Shown here: in pieces, positions 17,222 through 25,938 of the stretch | Position numbering within the stretch: the first letter of the stretch is position 1 | Layout: each line of letters opens with the position of its first letter | Assembly (NCBI RefSeq): GCF_003985155.1 | Contig: NZ_ML133692.1 | Span: forward strand, 248,001-312,000 | DNA: 64,000 nucleotides | DNA from: Rhizobium vallis | Lineage (GTDB): Bacteria > Pseudomonadota > Alphaproteobacteria > Rhizobiales > Rhizobiaceae | Reading direction: 5' to 3' | The notes under the pieces: model-generated | What the model saw: the letters and a program-made list of their open reading frames with translations, nothing else | Told to the model about the DNA's origin: nothing | Databases searched by the model: none | Made by a program: the position numbers and the translations under genes

Positions 17222-17599
17222 ATGGCGCAGGTGACGGTAACGATCGACGGCAAGGCCTATCGCATGGCCTGCGAGGAAGGTCAGGAAGAGCATCTGACCG
17301 ATCTCGCCACTCGCTTCGACCACTATGTCGGCCATCTCAAGGGTCAGTTCGGTGAAATCGGCGATCTCAGGATCACCGTCATGGCCGGCATCATGATCAT
17401 GGATGAAATTTCGGAGCTGACGCGCCGCATCGCCGGATTGGAATCCGAGCTCGAGTCGCTGCGCGGCAATCGCGATACGGTGCTTGCCGCGACTGCACGC
17501 ACCGAGGAAAACCTCGCGGCCGCGCTTAGCGAGGTTTCCAGCCGAATCCGCGGCATCACCGACAAGCTGAACGGTCGCGCCGCGCCGGAACTCAACTGA
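17222..17599 (+). CDS. zapA: Cell division protein ZapA
   Basis: The 125-residue protein starts M-A-Q-V-T-V-T-I-D-G-K-A-Y-R-M and contains G-Q-E-E-H-L-x-D-L-A and the globular ZapA head. A coiled-coil C-terminal half (I-A-G-L-E-S-E-L-E-S-L-R) follows. ZapA binds FtsZ and promotes filament bundling at midcell. It is co-directional with the DUF4164 gene. The likely 6S RNA gene begins about 70 bases downstream, matching the zapA-ssrS order known from other proteobacteria. Confidence 0.9.
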   Translation: MAQVTVTIDGKAYRMACEEGQEEHLTDLATRFDHYVGHLKGQFGEIGDLRITVMAGIMIMDEISELTRRIAGLESELESLRGNRDTVLAATARTEENLAAALSEVSSRIRGITDKLNGRAAPELN

Positions 17600-17669
17600 T
17601 CTCAATAAAATAACGACGGCCTGCCGTCGCCACTGGCGCGTCAGCGCAAACGACCTTATATATCGGCCT

Positions 17670-17830
17670 GCGGTCTGCGCCTCTCGACAGGAACCACAAT
17701 CCCTGGGGCCATACTCGATCCAAAGGGAGCTGTCCCTGGCCAGGCCCGTGGGCCTGGACACACGGCGCCCACCTACGTTTGTAGGCACCCAGGATCGTAA
17801 ACATCCACCGGTGGTCGTGGATCGCACCCT
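17670..17830 (+). ncRNA. ssrS: Probable 6S RNA
   Basis: The region lies directly after zapA, the usual position of ssrS. It can fold into one long rod. TGCG (17676-17679) pairs with CGCA near 17823-17826; ACCAC pairs with GTGGT. GATCC and GGATC pair further in, and an apical stem is built from AGGCCC and GGGCCT around GT. Unpaired stretches between these give the internal bubble typical of 6S RNA, which mimics an open promoter and binds RNA polymerase. A TTATATAT box at 17656-17663 suits a promoter. Exact ends are estimates. Confidence 0.6.
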
Positions 17831-17907
17831 TCCCTTTTCTCGTCTGCAAGGACGCCTGATGTGGCGGGCGAACGCTGCTTGCGCGTCCGCCCTTTTCAAA
17901 GCGTCTG

Positions 17908-19395
17908 CTACTTCTTCAGGCCCGGAAGAGTGACCTGGAAGACCTGGAACATGGTGTCGACGTCGGCGCCACCGTCTGCCTTGTAGGCAGCGCCCACCTG
18001 GAAACCATCCTGCGTCAGGAAGTCGTTGTCGTTGGCGACGAACAGGAAGTAGTCGTCCGGCAGGTTCGGGTCGAGAACGCTGGCGAGACCCATGGCTTCC
18101 CATTTTTCCGACAGATTGTTCTTGTCGTTCGGTGCGCCGTTGTGCAGGCCGAAACGGGCAAGCTCGGCCTTGTCGTTGAGGTCGATGAGTGGTGTCAGCG
18201 TTGCCGGCGTCAGTGAGGGATCGATGGCGCCCTTCGGCGCGATCGGCTTGCCGGCGTCGAAATCGCTGCCAGCGATGTCCGTCGCGGCGGAAAGATCGAC
18301 GACGTTGATCTTGCGGTAAAGCGAGGTATCGCCTTTCACGCCCTGGCCGTTGCCGCTGTCGCGGGAGAGCATCAGGAAGGTCTTGTCGGAGAGGGCGACG
18401 ATTTCGCTCTCTGCGGCGATTGTCGTCTTGTCCTTGGCATCCTTGAAGACCGGCAGCGGCACGACATATTCGTGCACCAGCTTCAGGTGATCAGGATCGG
18501 CGGCGTCATAGACCATGGCGCGGGTGTTCTGGCGGGTCGAGCTGGAATCGCCGCCGTCCTGGCGGGCCGCCGACTGCAGCACTGCGATGATGAACTTACC
18601 ATCAGGCGTCAAAGCCATGCCTTCGAGGCCCTGATTGTTCTGGCGGCCGGTTTCCGGGTCTTTCGGATCGGGAGCAGAGGCGCCGGGGCCGGGATTGTTG
18701 GAGGCAAAACTCAGCGCGCCTTTGCGCATCGGCAAAAGCGCCTTCGGTGGCTGGGTGGCCGAGAGCAGATGGCCATCGGCCGAGAAGCGATAGATATAGG
18801 GGCCGTATTCGTCGCTGACGAACATGGTGCCGTCGGCCAACCGAACGATCGCCTCGTTGTCGAGGGCGATCTTGCCGTTTACCGCCTGCGGCAGTGGCGG
18901 GAAGTTGCCGGCAGCCGGGCGGATGCCGGATTCCGGGTCGAGACCAGTCATGTCGCCGCCCTTGTCGTCAATGAAGAGCAGGGAATCGGTAAGTTTTGCA
19001 TCGACGCCCGATTGTTCCTTGCCGGCTTGGGGTGCAGCACCCGGTGCGGTCGGGGTCAGGCCGATTGAGATGGTGTTCAGGCGAGGCCGGTAATCGACGG
19101 TGCCGGCGACGTTGTAACCGCGGTCGGGCAGCAGGTAGAGCGTGCCCTTGTAGCTGGCGCCGTCACGGCTCCAGGCGGCGGGATCGATGGCCATGCCGGA
19201 GCCGGAGCCGAAGGTTTCACCGAATTTGTCGCGCTGGTTGGCCGGAATGCGGCCAACGCCGACCAGACCCTTGTTGACGAAGGTGAGGCTGTCGACGGTG
19301 GCGGAATTCTCAGCGCTGGCGACGGCCGGAATGGCGGCGGATGCGGCGAGAACCGCAGCGAACAGCCGCGATGCATATGGTCTGACGTTCTTCAT
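17908..19395 (-). CDS. Secreted esterase-like phytase family protein
   Basis: The 495-residue protein has an N-terminal signal peptide (about residues 1-28, cleavage near A-V-A-S-A). The mature part resembles the 'esterase-like activity of phytase' family: G-S-G-S-G-M-A-I-D-P near the start, L-P-D-R-G-Y-N, repeated beta-propeller-like blades with D-N-E-A-I and L-E-G-M-A-L, and P-x-A-E-S-E-I. Periplasmic or extracellular phosphoester hydrolysis is inferred; true phytase activity is unproven. It stands alone and is convergent with the 6S RNA gene. Confidence 0.82.
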   Translation of the reverse strand: MKNVRPYASRLFAAVLAASAAIPAVASAENSATVDSLTFVNKGLVGVGRIPANQRDKFGETFGSGSGMAIDPAAWSRDGASYKGTLYLLPDRGYNVAGTVDYRPRLNTISIGLTPTAPGAAPQAGKEQSGVDAKLTDSLLFIDDKGGDMTGLDPESGIRPAAGNFPPLPQAVNGKIALDNEAIVRLADGTMFVSDEYGPYIYRFSADGHLLSATQPPKALLPMRKGALSFASNNPGPGASAPDPKDPETGRQNNQGLEGMALTPDGKFIIAVLQSAARQDGGDSSSTRQNTRAMVYDAADPDHLKLVHEYVVPLPVFKDAKDKTTIAAESEIVALSDKTFLMLSRDSGNGQGVKGDTSLYRKINVVDLSAATDIAGSDFDAGKPIAPKGAIDPSLTPATLTPLIDLNDKAELARFGLHNGAPNDKNNLSEKWEAMGLASVLDPNLPDDYFLFVANDNDFLTQDGFQVGAAYKADGGADVDTMFQVFQVTLPGLKK

Positions 19396-19634
19396 GAAAT
19401 AGCCTCTCGGTCAAAAAGCGTTCCTGCAACGGTGCCCACCTGCAAGCTCGACACCGCTTCAAATGAATCCGGCTTTGGATTGGATTTCCTGAGGGCAGAA
19501 TACGCCCCCGGATTTCGTCCCATATGCCCGGCCAACGGTCTAAGGCGGGATCGTGATATCTGGATGACGCTTTTGAGAGGCTGATTTCCGCCCTCGCCCT
19601 GTGTCGGTTGTTCGCAAGCTTTTGCGTGACAGCT

Positions 19635-20618
19635 CTAGCCGACCGGATAGGGCCCTTCGACAAAGACCTCGTCGTGATAACCCTTGGAGCCGACATCGAG
19701 CGCCAGCGGGCTTCGCCATTCCCTGCGGTCGCGCAGGCAATCGAGCAGGAAGCGGAAATCATATTGCGGCTGCCAGCCGAGTTCCCGCCTTGCGCGTTCG
19801 TTGACATAGACGCGATCGAGTGTCGGAAACATTTTCCAGCCGTGTTCGGCATAGAGAGCGCCCGCGCCGGGAAAGAGCCGCTCGACGACAACAGGCGCGT
19901 CGTTCCTGAGTTCGGCGAGATCGCCTGACGAAAACGGTGTCGTGGCGGAGACGATGTAGCGGCCGAAGCCGATTGCCGGCGCTCTTTCGAGCGCCAGAAG
20001 ATGCGCAGCGACCACATCACTGATGTCGACGCGGCGATGGAGCAGCTCGTTGGCCTGGGCATTGTCCGCCGAATAGCGGTTTCGAATATCAGGATCGTCG
20101 TCGGTTTCCGGAAAGAAGCGCGAGGTCCGGAGAACGACAACGGGCAGGCGGGATTTGCGGGCGAAGAGTTCGCAGACGCCTTCGGCGGCGAGCTTCGTCA
20201 CGCCGTAGATATTCCTTGCGACAGGAAGCACGTCCTCGGTGACCCACGCCGCCGGTTCGCCGGCGGCCGGCGTCAATGCGGCGCCGAAGGCGCTGGTAGT
20301 GCTGGTGAAGACGAAGCTTGAAACACCGGAGGCGGCGGCCTCTTCGAACAGATTCAGCGTGCCGCCGACATTGGTGTCGAGGAAATCGCGATTGCCGTGG
20401 GTCGCCATGTGCGGCTTGTGCAGCGTGGCTGCGTGGATGACATGGCGGACGCCAGACATGGCCTGTCTGACGAAGGCGCGGTCACCGATCGAGCCAACCA
20501 TGTCGGTAAATGCCGAAGGCTTGATATCGATGCCGCGCGCCCACCGGCCTTCCGCCCTCAGAGTGCGCATCAGCGCCTCTCCCAGATGGCCGGCACTTCC
20601 CGTCACCAGTATCGTCAT
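19635..20618 (-). CDS. NAD-dependent epimerase/dehydratase (extended SDR)
   Basis: The 327-residue protein starts MTILVTGSAGHLGEALMR (the glycine-rich NAD(P) site T-G-x-x-G-x-L-G). The catalytic tyrosine-lysine pair is in N-I-Y-G-V-T-K (about residues 138-144), with serine/threonines upstream in T-S-T-T-S. The substrate is probably a nucleotide sugar or similar carbonyl compound but cannot be named. The ATG has GGAGAGG five bases upstream. It lies downstream of an XRE-type regulator on the same strand, with a 13-bp palindrome in between. Confidence 0.85.
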   Translation of the reverse strand: MTILVTGSAGHLGEALMRTLRAEGRWARGIDIKPSAFTDMVGSIGDRAFVRQAMSGVRHVIHAATLHKPHMATHGNRDFLDTNVGGTLNLFEEAAASGVSSFVFTSTTSAFGAALTPAAGEPAAWVTEDVLPVARNIYGVTKLAAEGVCELFARKSRLPVVVLRTSRFFPETDDDPDIRNRYSADNAQANELLHRRVDISDVVAAHLLALERAPAIGFGRYIVSATTPFSSGDLAELRNDAPVVVERLFPGAGALYAEHGWKMFPTLDRVYVNERARRELGWQPQYDFRFLLDCLRDRREWRSPLALDVGSKGYHDEVFVEGPYPVG

Positions 20619-20677
20619 CGCATCCTCTCCTGACCCTTCGGCGGCGGACGCTATAAAGACCGGCGTCTGGGGACAAC

Positions 20678-20690
20678 GCATAAATTATGC
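20678..20690. promoter_or_regulatory. 13-bp palindrome upstream of the epimerase gene
   Basis: GCATAA-A-TTATGC is a perfect dyad about 60 bases before the epimerase start codon and 26 bases after the XRE gene. It is a possible operator for the adjacent XRE regulator; this is inferred from position and symmetry alone. Confidence 0.35.
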
Positions 20691-20715
20691 ATGGGAATGC
20701 AGGAAAGCTGCAGGC

Positions 20716-21252
20716 TCAGTCGATTGTCGTGACGAGGCGGCCGGCGCTGCCGTCGGAAAGCGTGATCCGGTCCCACGTCACCCGGCCGGCTATGATCGGC
20801 ATCAATGCATTGTGGTTGGCGCCGGTTTCAAACGTCAGCGACAGGAGCCTGCCTTCATGCCAGCCACGCTCCTCCAGAGACTGTTCGTTGGCGGCGATTT
20901 CAGCGGATGCGTAAGAGAAAAGCGAGCGGCCGAGAAAGGCGGCGAGCGGTGCACGCCATTCCGCCTGGCGCGAGCGGGAAGCGGACAGCAGCCGGTGGGT
21001 AACATCGCAGATCAGATGCACCGGCCGGATGGAATCCTCGACCAGCCGCTTCAGTGCCGCATCGGCCGAGACATGCCACGGCGAAACGAAAATCCGGTCC
21101 AGCCTGACGGCCTGCTCGGGCGAGACGGCGAGCTGACCGCGTTCCCAACGCGAAACGGTCGCCTGGTTGACGCCAAGGAGTTCGGCGAGATGCTGCTGCT
21201 TCATGCTGCGCAACACCCGCATACGGCGTATGCCAGTTCCCGATATCGTCAT
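20716..21252 (-). CDS. XRE-family transcriptional regulator
   Basis: The 178-residue protein has an N-terminal helix-turn-helix (about residues 8-62; Q-Q-H-L-A-E-L-L-G-V-N-Q-A-T-V-S-R-W-E-R-G) of the Cro/CI type. A C-terminal region of about 110 residues has no recognised ligand-binding signature. It probably controls its own locus and/or the epimerase gene downstream. ATG start with AGGA close by; an internal ATG at residue 11 is the alternative. Confidence 0.85.
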   Translation of the reverse strand: MTISGTGIRRMRVLRSMKQQHLAELLGVNQATVSRWERGQLAVSPEQAVRLDRIFVSPWHVSADAALKRLVEDSIRPVHLICDVTHRLLSASRSRQAEWRAPLAAFLGRSLFSYASAEIAANEQSLEERGWHEGRLLSLTFETGANHNALMPIIAGRVTWDRITLSDGSAGRLVTTID

Positions 21253-21317
21253 CTGTCCTGCGCCCCATATTTTCCGACAGCTTACGCTTTCAGCGAGCCG
21301 GGAGACAAGTTGCTCCG

Positions 21318-21650
21318 TTATTCCGGCTGGCTTTCCAAATCACTTCTCAATCGGTCGAGGATCGAGAGCGCATGGCCGGCATAGGCGCTGATCCAGCGGT
21401 CGTAGATATGCTTGATCGGCAGGCTGTTCAGGTGGTTCCAGCGTTCGCGGCCTTCCTTCCTGGCGATGACCAGGTCGGCTTCCTCCAGCACTTTCAGATG
21501 CTGCATCACCGTGCAGCGGTCCATCTTGGGAAACGTCTCGCAGAGTGCACCTGTCGTGCGGGGGCCGTCCTTCAGGAGATCGAGGATTTCGCGACGGCGG
21601 TGATGGGCCAGCGCCTTGAAAACGGGGTCGTCTTTTGATTCGCTTGACAT
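21318..21650 (-). CDS. ArsR-family transcriptional regulator
   Basis: The 110-residue winged helix-turn-helix protein shows the ArsR core: F-K-A-L-A-H-x-x-R-R-E-I-L-D-L-L, then the recognition helix M-D-R-C-T-V-M-Q-H-L-K-V-L-E-E-A-D-L-V. It has no metal-binding CxC cluster in the usual alpha-3 position, so it is of the kind that pairs with SRPBCC genes rather than a metal sensor. It is divergent from the SRPBCC gene. A perfect palindrome overlaps its own start codon, which predicts tight autorepression. Confidence 0.9.
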   Translation of the reverse strand: MSSESKDDPVFKALAHHRRREILDLLKDGPRTTGALCETFPKMDRCTVMQHLKVLEEADLVIARKEGRERWNHLNSLPIKHIYDRWISAYAGHALSILDRLRSDLESQPE

Positions 21651-21668
21651 GTTATATATTTATAACAT
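21649..21668. promoter_or_regulatory. Operator between arsR-like and SRPBCC genes
   Basis: ATGTTATA-TATT-TATAACAT is a perfect 8-bp-arm palindrome. Its left end includes the first bases of the regulator's start codon. On the plus strand TTGACA (21644-21649) and CATAAT (21666-21671), 16 bases apart, form a promoter for the SRPBCC gene, with the palindrome filling the spacer. A repressor bound here would block RNA polymerase. Confidence 0.7.
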
Positions 21669-21705
21669 AATGATGTCACGTGCAATGGAGAAGAGGAGAA
21701 GTATC

Positions 21706-22188
21706 ATGTCTCTCGGAATCCGCGTTTCCGGCCGCATCGGCCGTCCCGTCGCCGACGTATTCGATGCCGTCGTCAACCCGAAGAAGCTCAGCGGCTATTT
21801 CACCACGATCGGCGGGGCAAGTGCGCCGCTCGTCCAGGGCACGACGGTGACCTGGTGGAAGGATGCGGCGGTCGAGGTGGTCGAACTCGTACCGGAAAGC
21901 CGCATCGTGCTGCGCTGGGACGGCGGCACCGCTGAAGACAAGACCAGGTACAAGACGCTGGTCGAAATGAACTTCAAACCGCTGGAGGATGGCGGCACGC
22001 TGGTGACGATCGCCGAGAATGGCTGGCACGAAGACGAGGCCGGCCGGCGCGGCACCTATCTCAATTGCGAGGGCTGGACGCAGATGCTTTGCAGCATGAA
22101 AGCCTTCGTCGAATACGGCATCAACCTGCGCGAGGGCATGTATCTCAGCGAAATGAAGGGTGAGCCGGCGAGCGCGCCGGATGTTTGA
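21706..22188 (+). CDS. SRPBCC (AHSA1-like) domain protein
   Basis: The 160-residue protein belongs to the START/Bet v1-like superfamily: I-G-R-P-V-A-D-V-F-D-A-V-V-N-P-x-K-L near the start and the L-V-T-I-A-E-N-G-W turn later. Such proteins bind hydrophobic ligands and are commonly paired with an ArsR regulator, as here. The ligand is unknown. ATG chosen with GAGGAG eight bases upstream; conservation begins at MSLGIRVSG. It is expressed from the divergent promoter carrying the palindromic operator. Confidence 0.87.
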   Translation: MSLGIRVSGRIGRPVADVFDAVVNPKKLSGYFTTIGGASAPLVQGTTVTWWKDAAVEVVELVPESRIVLRWDGGTAEDKTRYKTLVEMNFKPLEDGGTLVTIAENGWHEDEAGRRGTYLNCEGWTQMLCSMKAFVEYGINLREGMYLSEMKGEPASAPDV

Positions 22189-22302
22189 CAGGCCGGCCGG
22201 CCTTGAGGAGGTCGGCGACGCATCGCGAGACTTCGCTTGCCTGTCACACTGCTGGTGCTAATTTCCGGAGTCGATACTTCATCTCATTCCGGGAGATTCA
22301 TT

Positions 22303-23334
22303 ATGCAGCTTGGTATGGTTGGTTTGGGCCGCATGGGCAACTACATGGTCCAGCGGTTGATGCGGGGCGGCCACGAATGCGTCGTCTATGATGCCAGGCC
22401 GGAAAGCGTTGCCGAGCTCGCGGACCTCGGCGCGACCGGTAGCGCCTCGCTGGAAGAATTCGTCTCGAAGCTCACCCATCCCAGAGCGATCTGGCTAATG
22501 CTGCCGGCGGCGATCGTCGACAAGGTGCTGGCGAGCCTGGTGCCGCTTTTGCAGAATGGCGATATCGTCATCGACGGCGGCAATTCCTACTATCACGACG
22601 ACATCCGCCGCGGCGCCGAACTCATCACCAAGGGCATCCATTATGTCGACGTCGGCACCAGCGGCGGCGTCTTCGGCCTGGAACGCGGCTACTGCCTGAT
22701 GATCGGTGGCGAGAAGGGCACCGTCCAGCACCTTTCCCCGATCTTTGCGACGCTCGCACCCGGCGCCGGCACGACGGAAGCCTCGCCGAACCGCAGCATC
22801 GAAGCGGCTGCGGCCAGCACCGCGGAGCAGGGCTACCTGCATTGCGGTCCGCACGGCGCCGGCCATTTCGTCAAGATGGTTCACAACGGCATCGAATACG
22901 GCCTGATGGCTGCCTATGCCGAAGGCCTTAACATTCTGAAACATGCCAATATCGGGGCCGCCTCGCATGTGGCCGATGCGGAAACTGCGCCGCTCGCCCA
23001 TCCTGAACATTTCCAATATGACTTCAATCTGCAGGATGTCTCGGAAGTCTGGCGCCGTGGCAGCGTCATTACTTCCTGGCTGCTCGATCTCACCGCCGAT
23101 GCGCTGCATGCCGATCCGGCGCTGTCGAAATATGCGGGCCGCGTCTCCGACAGCGGCGAAGGCCGCTGGACGATCATGGCGGCAATCGACGAAAGCGTGC
23201 CGACGCCGGTACTGAGCGCTGCGCTCTACGGCCGCTTCTCCTCGCGCGACAATGACGAGTTCGCCAACAAGGTGCTGTCGGCGATGCGCGCGGGCTTCGG
23301 CGGCCATGTGGAAAAGCCGGCTCCGAAATCCTGA
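22303..23334 (+). CDS. gnd: 6-phosphogluconate dehydrogenase, short (GndA-like) form
   Basis: The 343-residue protein begins MQLGMVGLGRMGNYMVQRL (NAD(P) site). It contains D-G-G-N-S-Y-Y-H-D-D, S-G-G-V-F-G-L-E-R-G-Y-C-L-M and the catalytic lysine region G-A-G-H-F-V-K-M-V-H-N-G-I-E-Y. It decarboxylates 6-phosphogluconate to ribulose-5-phosphate. At about 340 residues it is the short bacterial form rather than the 470-residue enzyme. GGGAG lies eight bases before the ATG. Confidence 0.92.
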   Translation: MQLGMVGLGRMGNYMVQRLMRGGHECVVYDARPESVAELADLGATGSASLEEFVSKLTHPRAIWLMLPAAIVDKVLASLVPLLQNGDIVIDGGNSYYHDDIRRGAELITKGIHYVDVGTSGGVFGLERGYCLMIGGEKGTVQHLSPIFATLAPGAGTTEASPNRSIEAAAASTAEQGYLHCGPHGAGHFVKMVHNGIEYGLMAAYAEGLNILKHANIGAASHVADAETAPLAHPEHFQYDFNLQDVSEVWRRGSVITSWLLDLTADALHADPALSKYAGRVSDSGEGRWTIMAAIDESVPTPVLSAALYGRFSSRDNDEFANKVLSAMRAGFGGHVEKPAPKS

Positions 23335-23570
23335 AGGCAGGCGGCTCCCCCAGTCGTTTCGAACAACGCCGTCATTCTGATGTCAGGGCTTAGCGGCCCG
23401 GCCCGGGGGGCGGCGAAATCGGCCGCGGCGCATTTTCCGGCGGCATGCACTAGCCATCGGTATGGTTTGCCTACGGCTTGCTGGCGGCAACGGTCGCGAG
23501 TATCCATTGCTGAAAGGGGAAATGTCGAGGCTGCTTCGTCCAAGCGGCCGGCACTCCATTGGAGGCGGTC

Positions 23571-25685
23571 ATGGCGCGTGGCAGGGCAGGGGGCTTGAAG
23601 GCCGCCATATCGGGTGTGCTGGCTTTCATTGCGCTTTTGGGGGCGGTTTTACCGGGCTTTGCCCAGACGCCACCCGCGCAAGCGCCAGTCACGACCACTC
23701 CGCCGGCGCAGGTGCGTGAGATGATGCAGCTCATGCAGACGCCCGAGGTCAAGCAATGGATGTCGACGCAGATGGCGGCGACGCCCGCGGGAAACGCAGC
23801 GACTGAAAACCAGATGTCGGTCCTGTCGGGCCTGCTGCAGCATGCCCGCCGGCATGTCTCGATGGTCTCCGATGCGGCGATGACGCTGCCCTCGCAGATC
23901 GGCAATGCGTCCTCGCTGCTCATGGGTGAAATCGCAGCCAACGGCTGGACACGCATGGTGGCGCAGTTCCTGGGGATTTTCCTGCTCGGCGGGATCGTCG
24001 AAAGCATTGCCCGTTATGCCTTCCGCCGCCGCCGCTATCGGCTCCAGCACATGGCGGGCATGCATCTGGCGCCGCGCGTCATCCCGGCGTTGATCTTTGC
24101 AGCAGCAACGGTGCTCACGCTTCTCAGCCTCGGCTGGCCACCGTTCAGCCAGAGCATTGCGATTGTCTGTGTCGTTGCACTCATCGTCCAGCGCTTTACG
24201 ATCTGCCTCGGTGGTGTGCTGGTCGATCTCATCGGACTGGCGCGGGCCGAGGAAGAACGGCAGGGCATCCCCGCGCCGACCATGCCGGGGCATGCCGTCG
24301 CACTCTTCTGGTATCGCCGTTGCGCAACCTTCCTCATCTATTTCGTGTTCGGCTGGGCGGTGATCCAGTCGATGGAGCCGCTCGGCTATTCCCCGAGCGT
24401 CCGGCTTCTCGTCGGCTACTTCCTCGGCATCGGCCTGTTGCTGATCGCGATCGAGGCGGTCTGGTCGCGGCCTGACAAGGACGAGAGGCGAGGTCACGGG
24501 ATCTCCTGGGCGCTCACGGTCTATTTCCTGCTGCTCTGGAGCCTTTGGGTCGCAGGCTTCAATTGGCTGCTCTGGCTCGGCATCTACGTGCTGCTGCTGC
24601 CGCGCGTGCTCGCCGTCTCGTCGCTCGCGGTGAAATCGCTGCAGCAGACCGAAGCGGGCTTCCTTGCCACGCGCCGCATTGCGACGGTGCTGCTCGACCG
24701 CGGCGTGCGGGCGCTGATCATCGCCTTTGCTGCCGTCTGGCTCGGGCGGATGCTTGGCGTCGGCGCCGACACGATGGCTGCCGGCGACACGATGGTCGAC
24801 AAGATCGCTCGCGGCGTTATCGGCGGTATCGTCATCCTGTTGGCGGCCGATCTGCTCTGGCACGTCGTCAAAGCCTATATCGACGGCAAGCTGCTGGATT
24901 CACCGTTGGATGGCACCGCGACGGACGAGGAGAAGGCCAAACGCGCGCGGATACAGACGCTGTTGCCGATCTTCCGCAACATCTTGGCCGTCGTGATCAC
25001 CGTCATCGCCGTCCTGATGGTGCTTTCGGGCCTCGGGATCGAAATCGGCCCGCTGATCGCCGGTGCCGGCGTCGTCGGCGTCGCGGTCGGCTTCGGCGCG
25101 CAGACGATCGTCAAGGACGTCATCAGCGGCATGTTTTATCTCTGGGACGATGCCTTCCGCGTCGGCGAATATATCGAAAGCGGCAGCCACAAGGGGGTGG
25201 TCGAAGCCTTCAGTCTGCGCTCGGTGAAGCTGAGACACCATCGCGGGCCGCTGACGACGGTGCCCTTCGGCGAACTCGGCGCGGTGAAGAACCTCAATCG
25301 CGACTGGACGATCGACAAGATCAGCCTCAACGTCAAATACGACACCGATCTGGTCAAGGCGAAGAAGGTGATCAAGCAGATCGGCCAGACGCTGCTCGAA
25401 AATCCGGAATTCGGCCCGCATATCATCGAGACGCTGAAGATGAAGGGCGTGGAGCAATTCGGCGAATTCGCGATCGAGATCCGCCTGTCGATGATGACGA
25501 AGCCAGGTGAGCAATTCGTTATCCGCCGCAATGCGCTGGCGATGATCCGCAATGCCTTCAAGGAAAACGGCATCGAATTCGCCGTGCCGACGGTGCAGGT
25601 GGCAGGCGATCGCGACGCGGATGTGGATGCTGCAGTCGCGCGTTATGCCGCCCATGCTCGGGCCGGCGGTGAGCCGGCCGCATGA
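23571..25685 (+). CDS. MscS-family mechanosensitive channel (large form)
   Basis: The 704-residue protein has a signal-like N-terminus and a periplasmic helical part (about residues 40-120). Multiple membrane helices follow, and then the MscS core: the pore helix with A-G-A-G-V-V-G-V-A-V-G-F-G-A-Q (about 495-510), then F-Y-L-W-D-D-A-F-R-V-G-E-Y-I-E. It releases solutes on hypo-osmotic shock. The size and periplasmic part place it with YbdG/MscM-like large channels. Start ATG chosen with GGAGG seven bases upstream; a TTG four codons earlier would lie before the ribosome site. Confidence 0.9.
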   Translation: MARGRAGGLKAAISGVLAFIALLGAVLPGFAQTPPAQAPVTTTPPAQVREMMQLMQTPEVKQWMSTQMAATPAGNAATENQMSVLSGLLQHARRHVSMVSDAAMTLPSQIGNASSLLMGEIAANGWTRMVAQFLGIFLLGGIVESIARYAFRRRRYRLQHMAGMHLAPRVIPALIFAAATVLTLLSLGWPPFSQSIAIVCVVALIVQRFTICLGGVLVDLIGLARAEEERQGIPAPTMPGHAVALFWYRRCATFLIYFVFGWAVIQSMEPLGYSPSVRLLVGYFLGIGLLLIAIEAVWSRPDKDERRGHGISWALTVYFLLLWSLWVAGFNWLLWLGIYVLLLPRVLAVSSLAVKSLQQTEAGFLATRRIATVLLDRGVRALIIAFAAVWLGRMLGVGADTMAAGDTMVDKIARGVIGGIVILLAADLLWHVVKAYIDGKLLDSPLDGTATDEEKAKRARIQTLLPIFRNILAVVITVIAVLMVLSGLGIEIGPLIAGAGVVGVAVGFGAQTIVKDVISGMFYLWDDAFRVGEYIESGSHKGVVEAFSLRSVKLRHHRGPLTTVPFGELGAVKNLNRDWTIDKISLNVKYDTDLVKAKKVIKQIGQTLLENPEFGPHIIETLKMKGVEQFGEFAIEIRLSMMTKPGEQFVIRRNALAMIRNAFKENGIEFAVPTVQVAGDRDADVDAAVARYAAHARAGGEPAA

Positions 25686-25780
25686 GGGCCGGCGCATTCC
25701 CCATGCCGGTCCCCACGCATTTAATCTCCGTCATGGCGGCAAGGCATTCGCAAGCTTACGAAAATGCAATGCGACGTTAA

Positions 25781-25835
25781 GCCCGCCTGCGCAAATTCGC
25801 CCCAATTGGAGATGATTGAGGCGCAGGCGGCGGGC
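25781..25835. repeat. Long inverted repeat after the MscS gene
   Basis: GCCCGCCTGCGC (25781-25792) is complementary to GCGCAGGCGG-CGGGC (25821-25835) with a small bulge; the loop is 28 bases. There is no T-tract. It may stabilise the mRNA end or mark transcription termination by another mechanism between the channel gene and lpiA. Confidence 0.5.
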
Positions 25836-25938
25836 TGGGGTAGCGTCGGGCATGGCTTCATAGAGCTTATATGCCTCTCGTGTTACGTCTTTCGGAAATG
25901 ATTCCCCCGCCAGGCTGGAAATTGCACGCAGGTAAGAG

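Noticed and set aside
16853..18103. 416-codon frame covering zapA and the 6S RNA region on the minus strand
   Set aside because: Antisense to DUF4164 and zapA and spans a structured RNA; no domain recognised.
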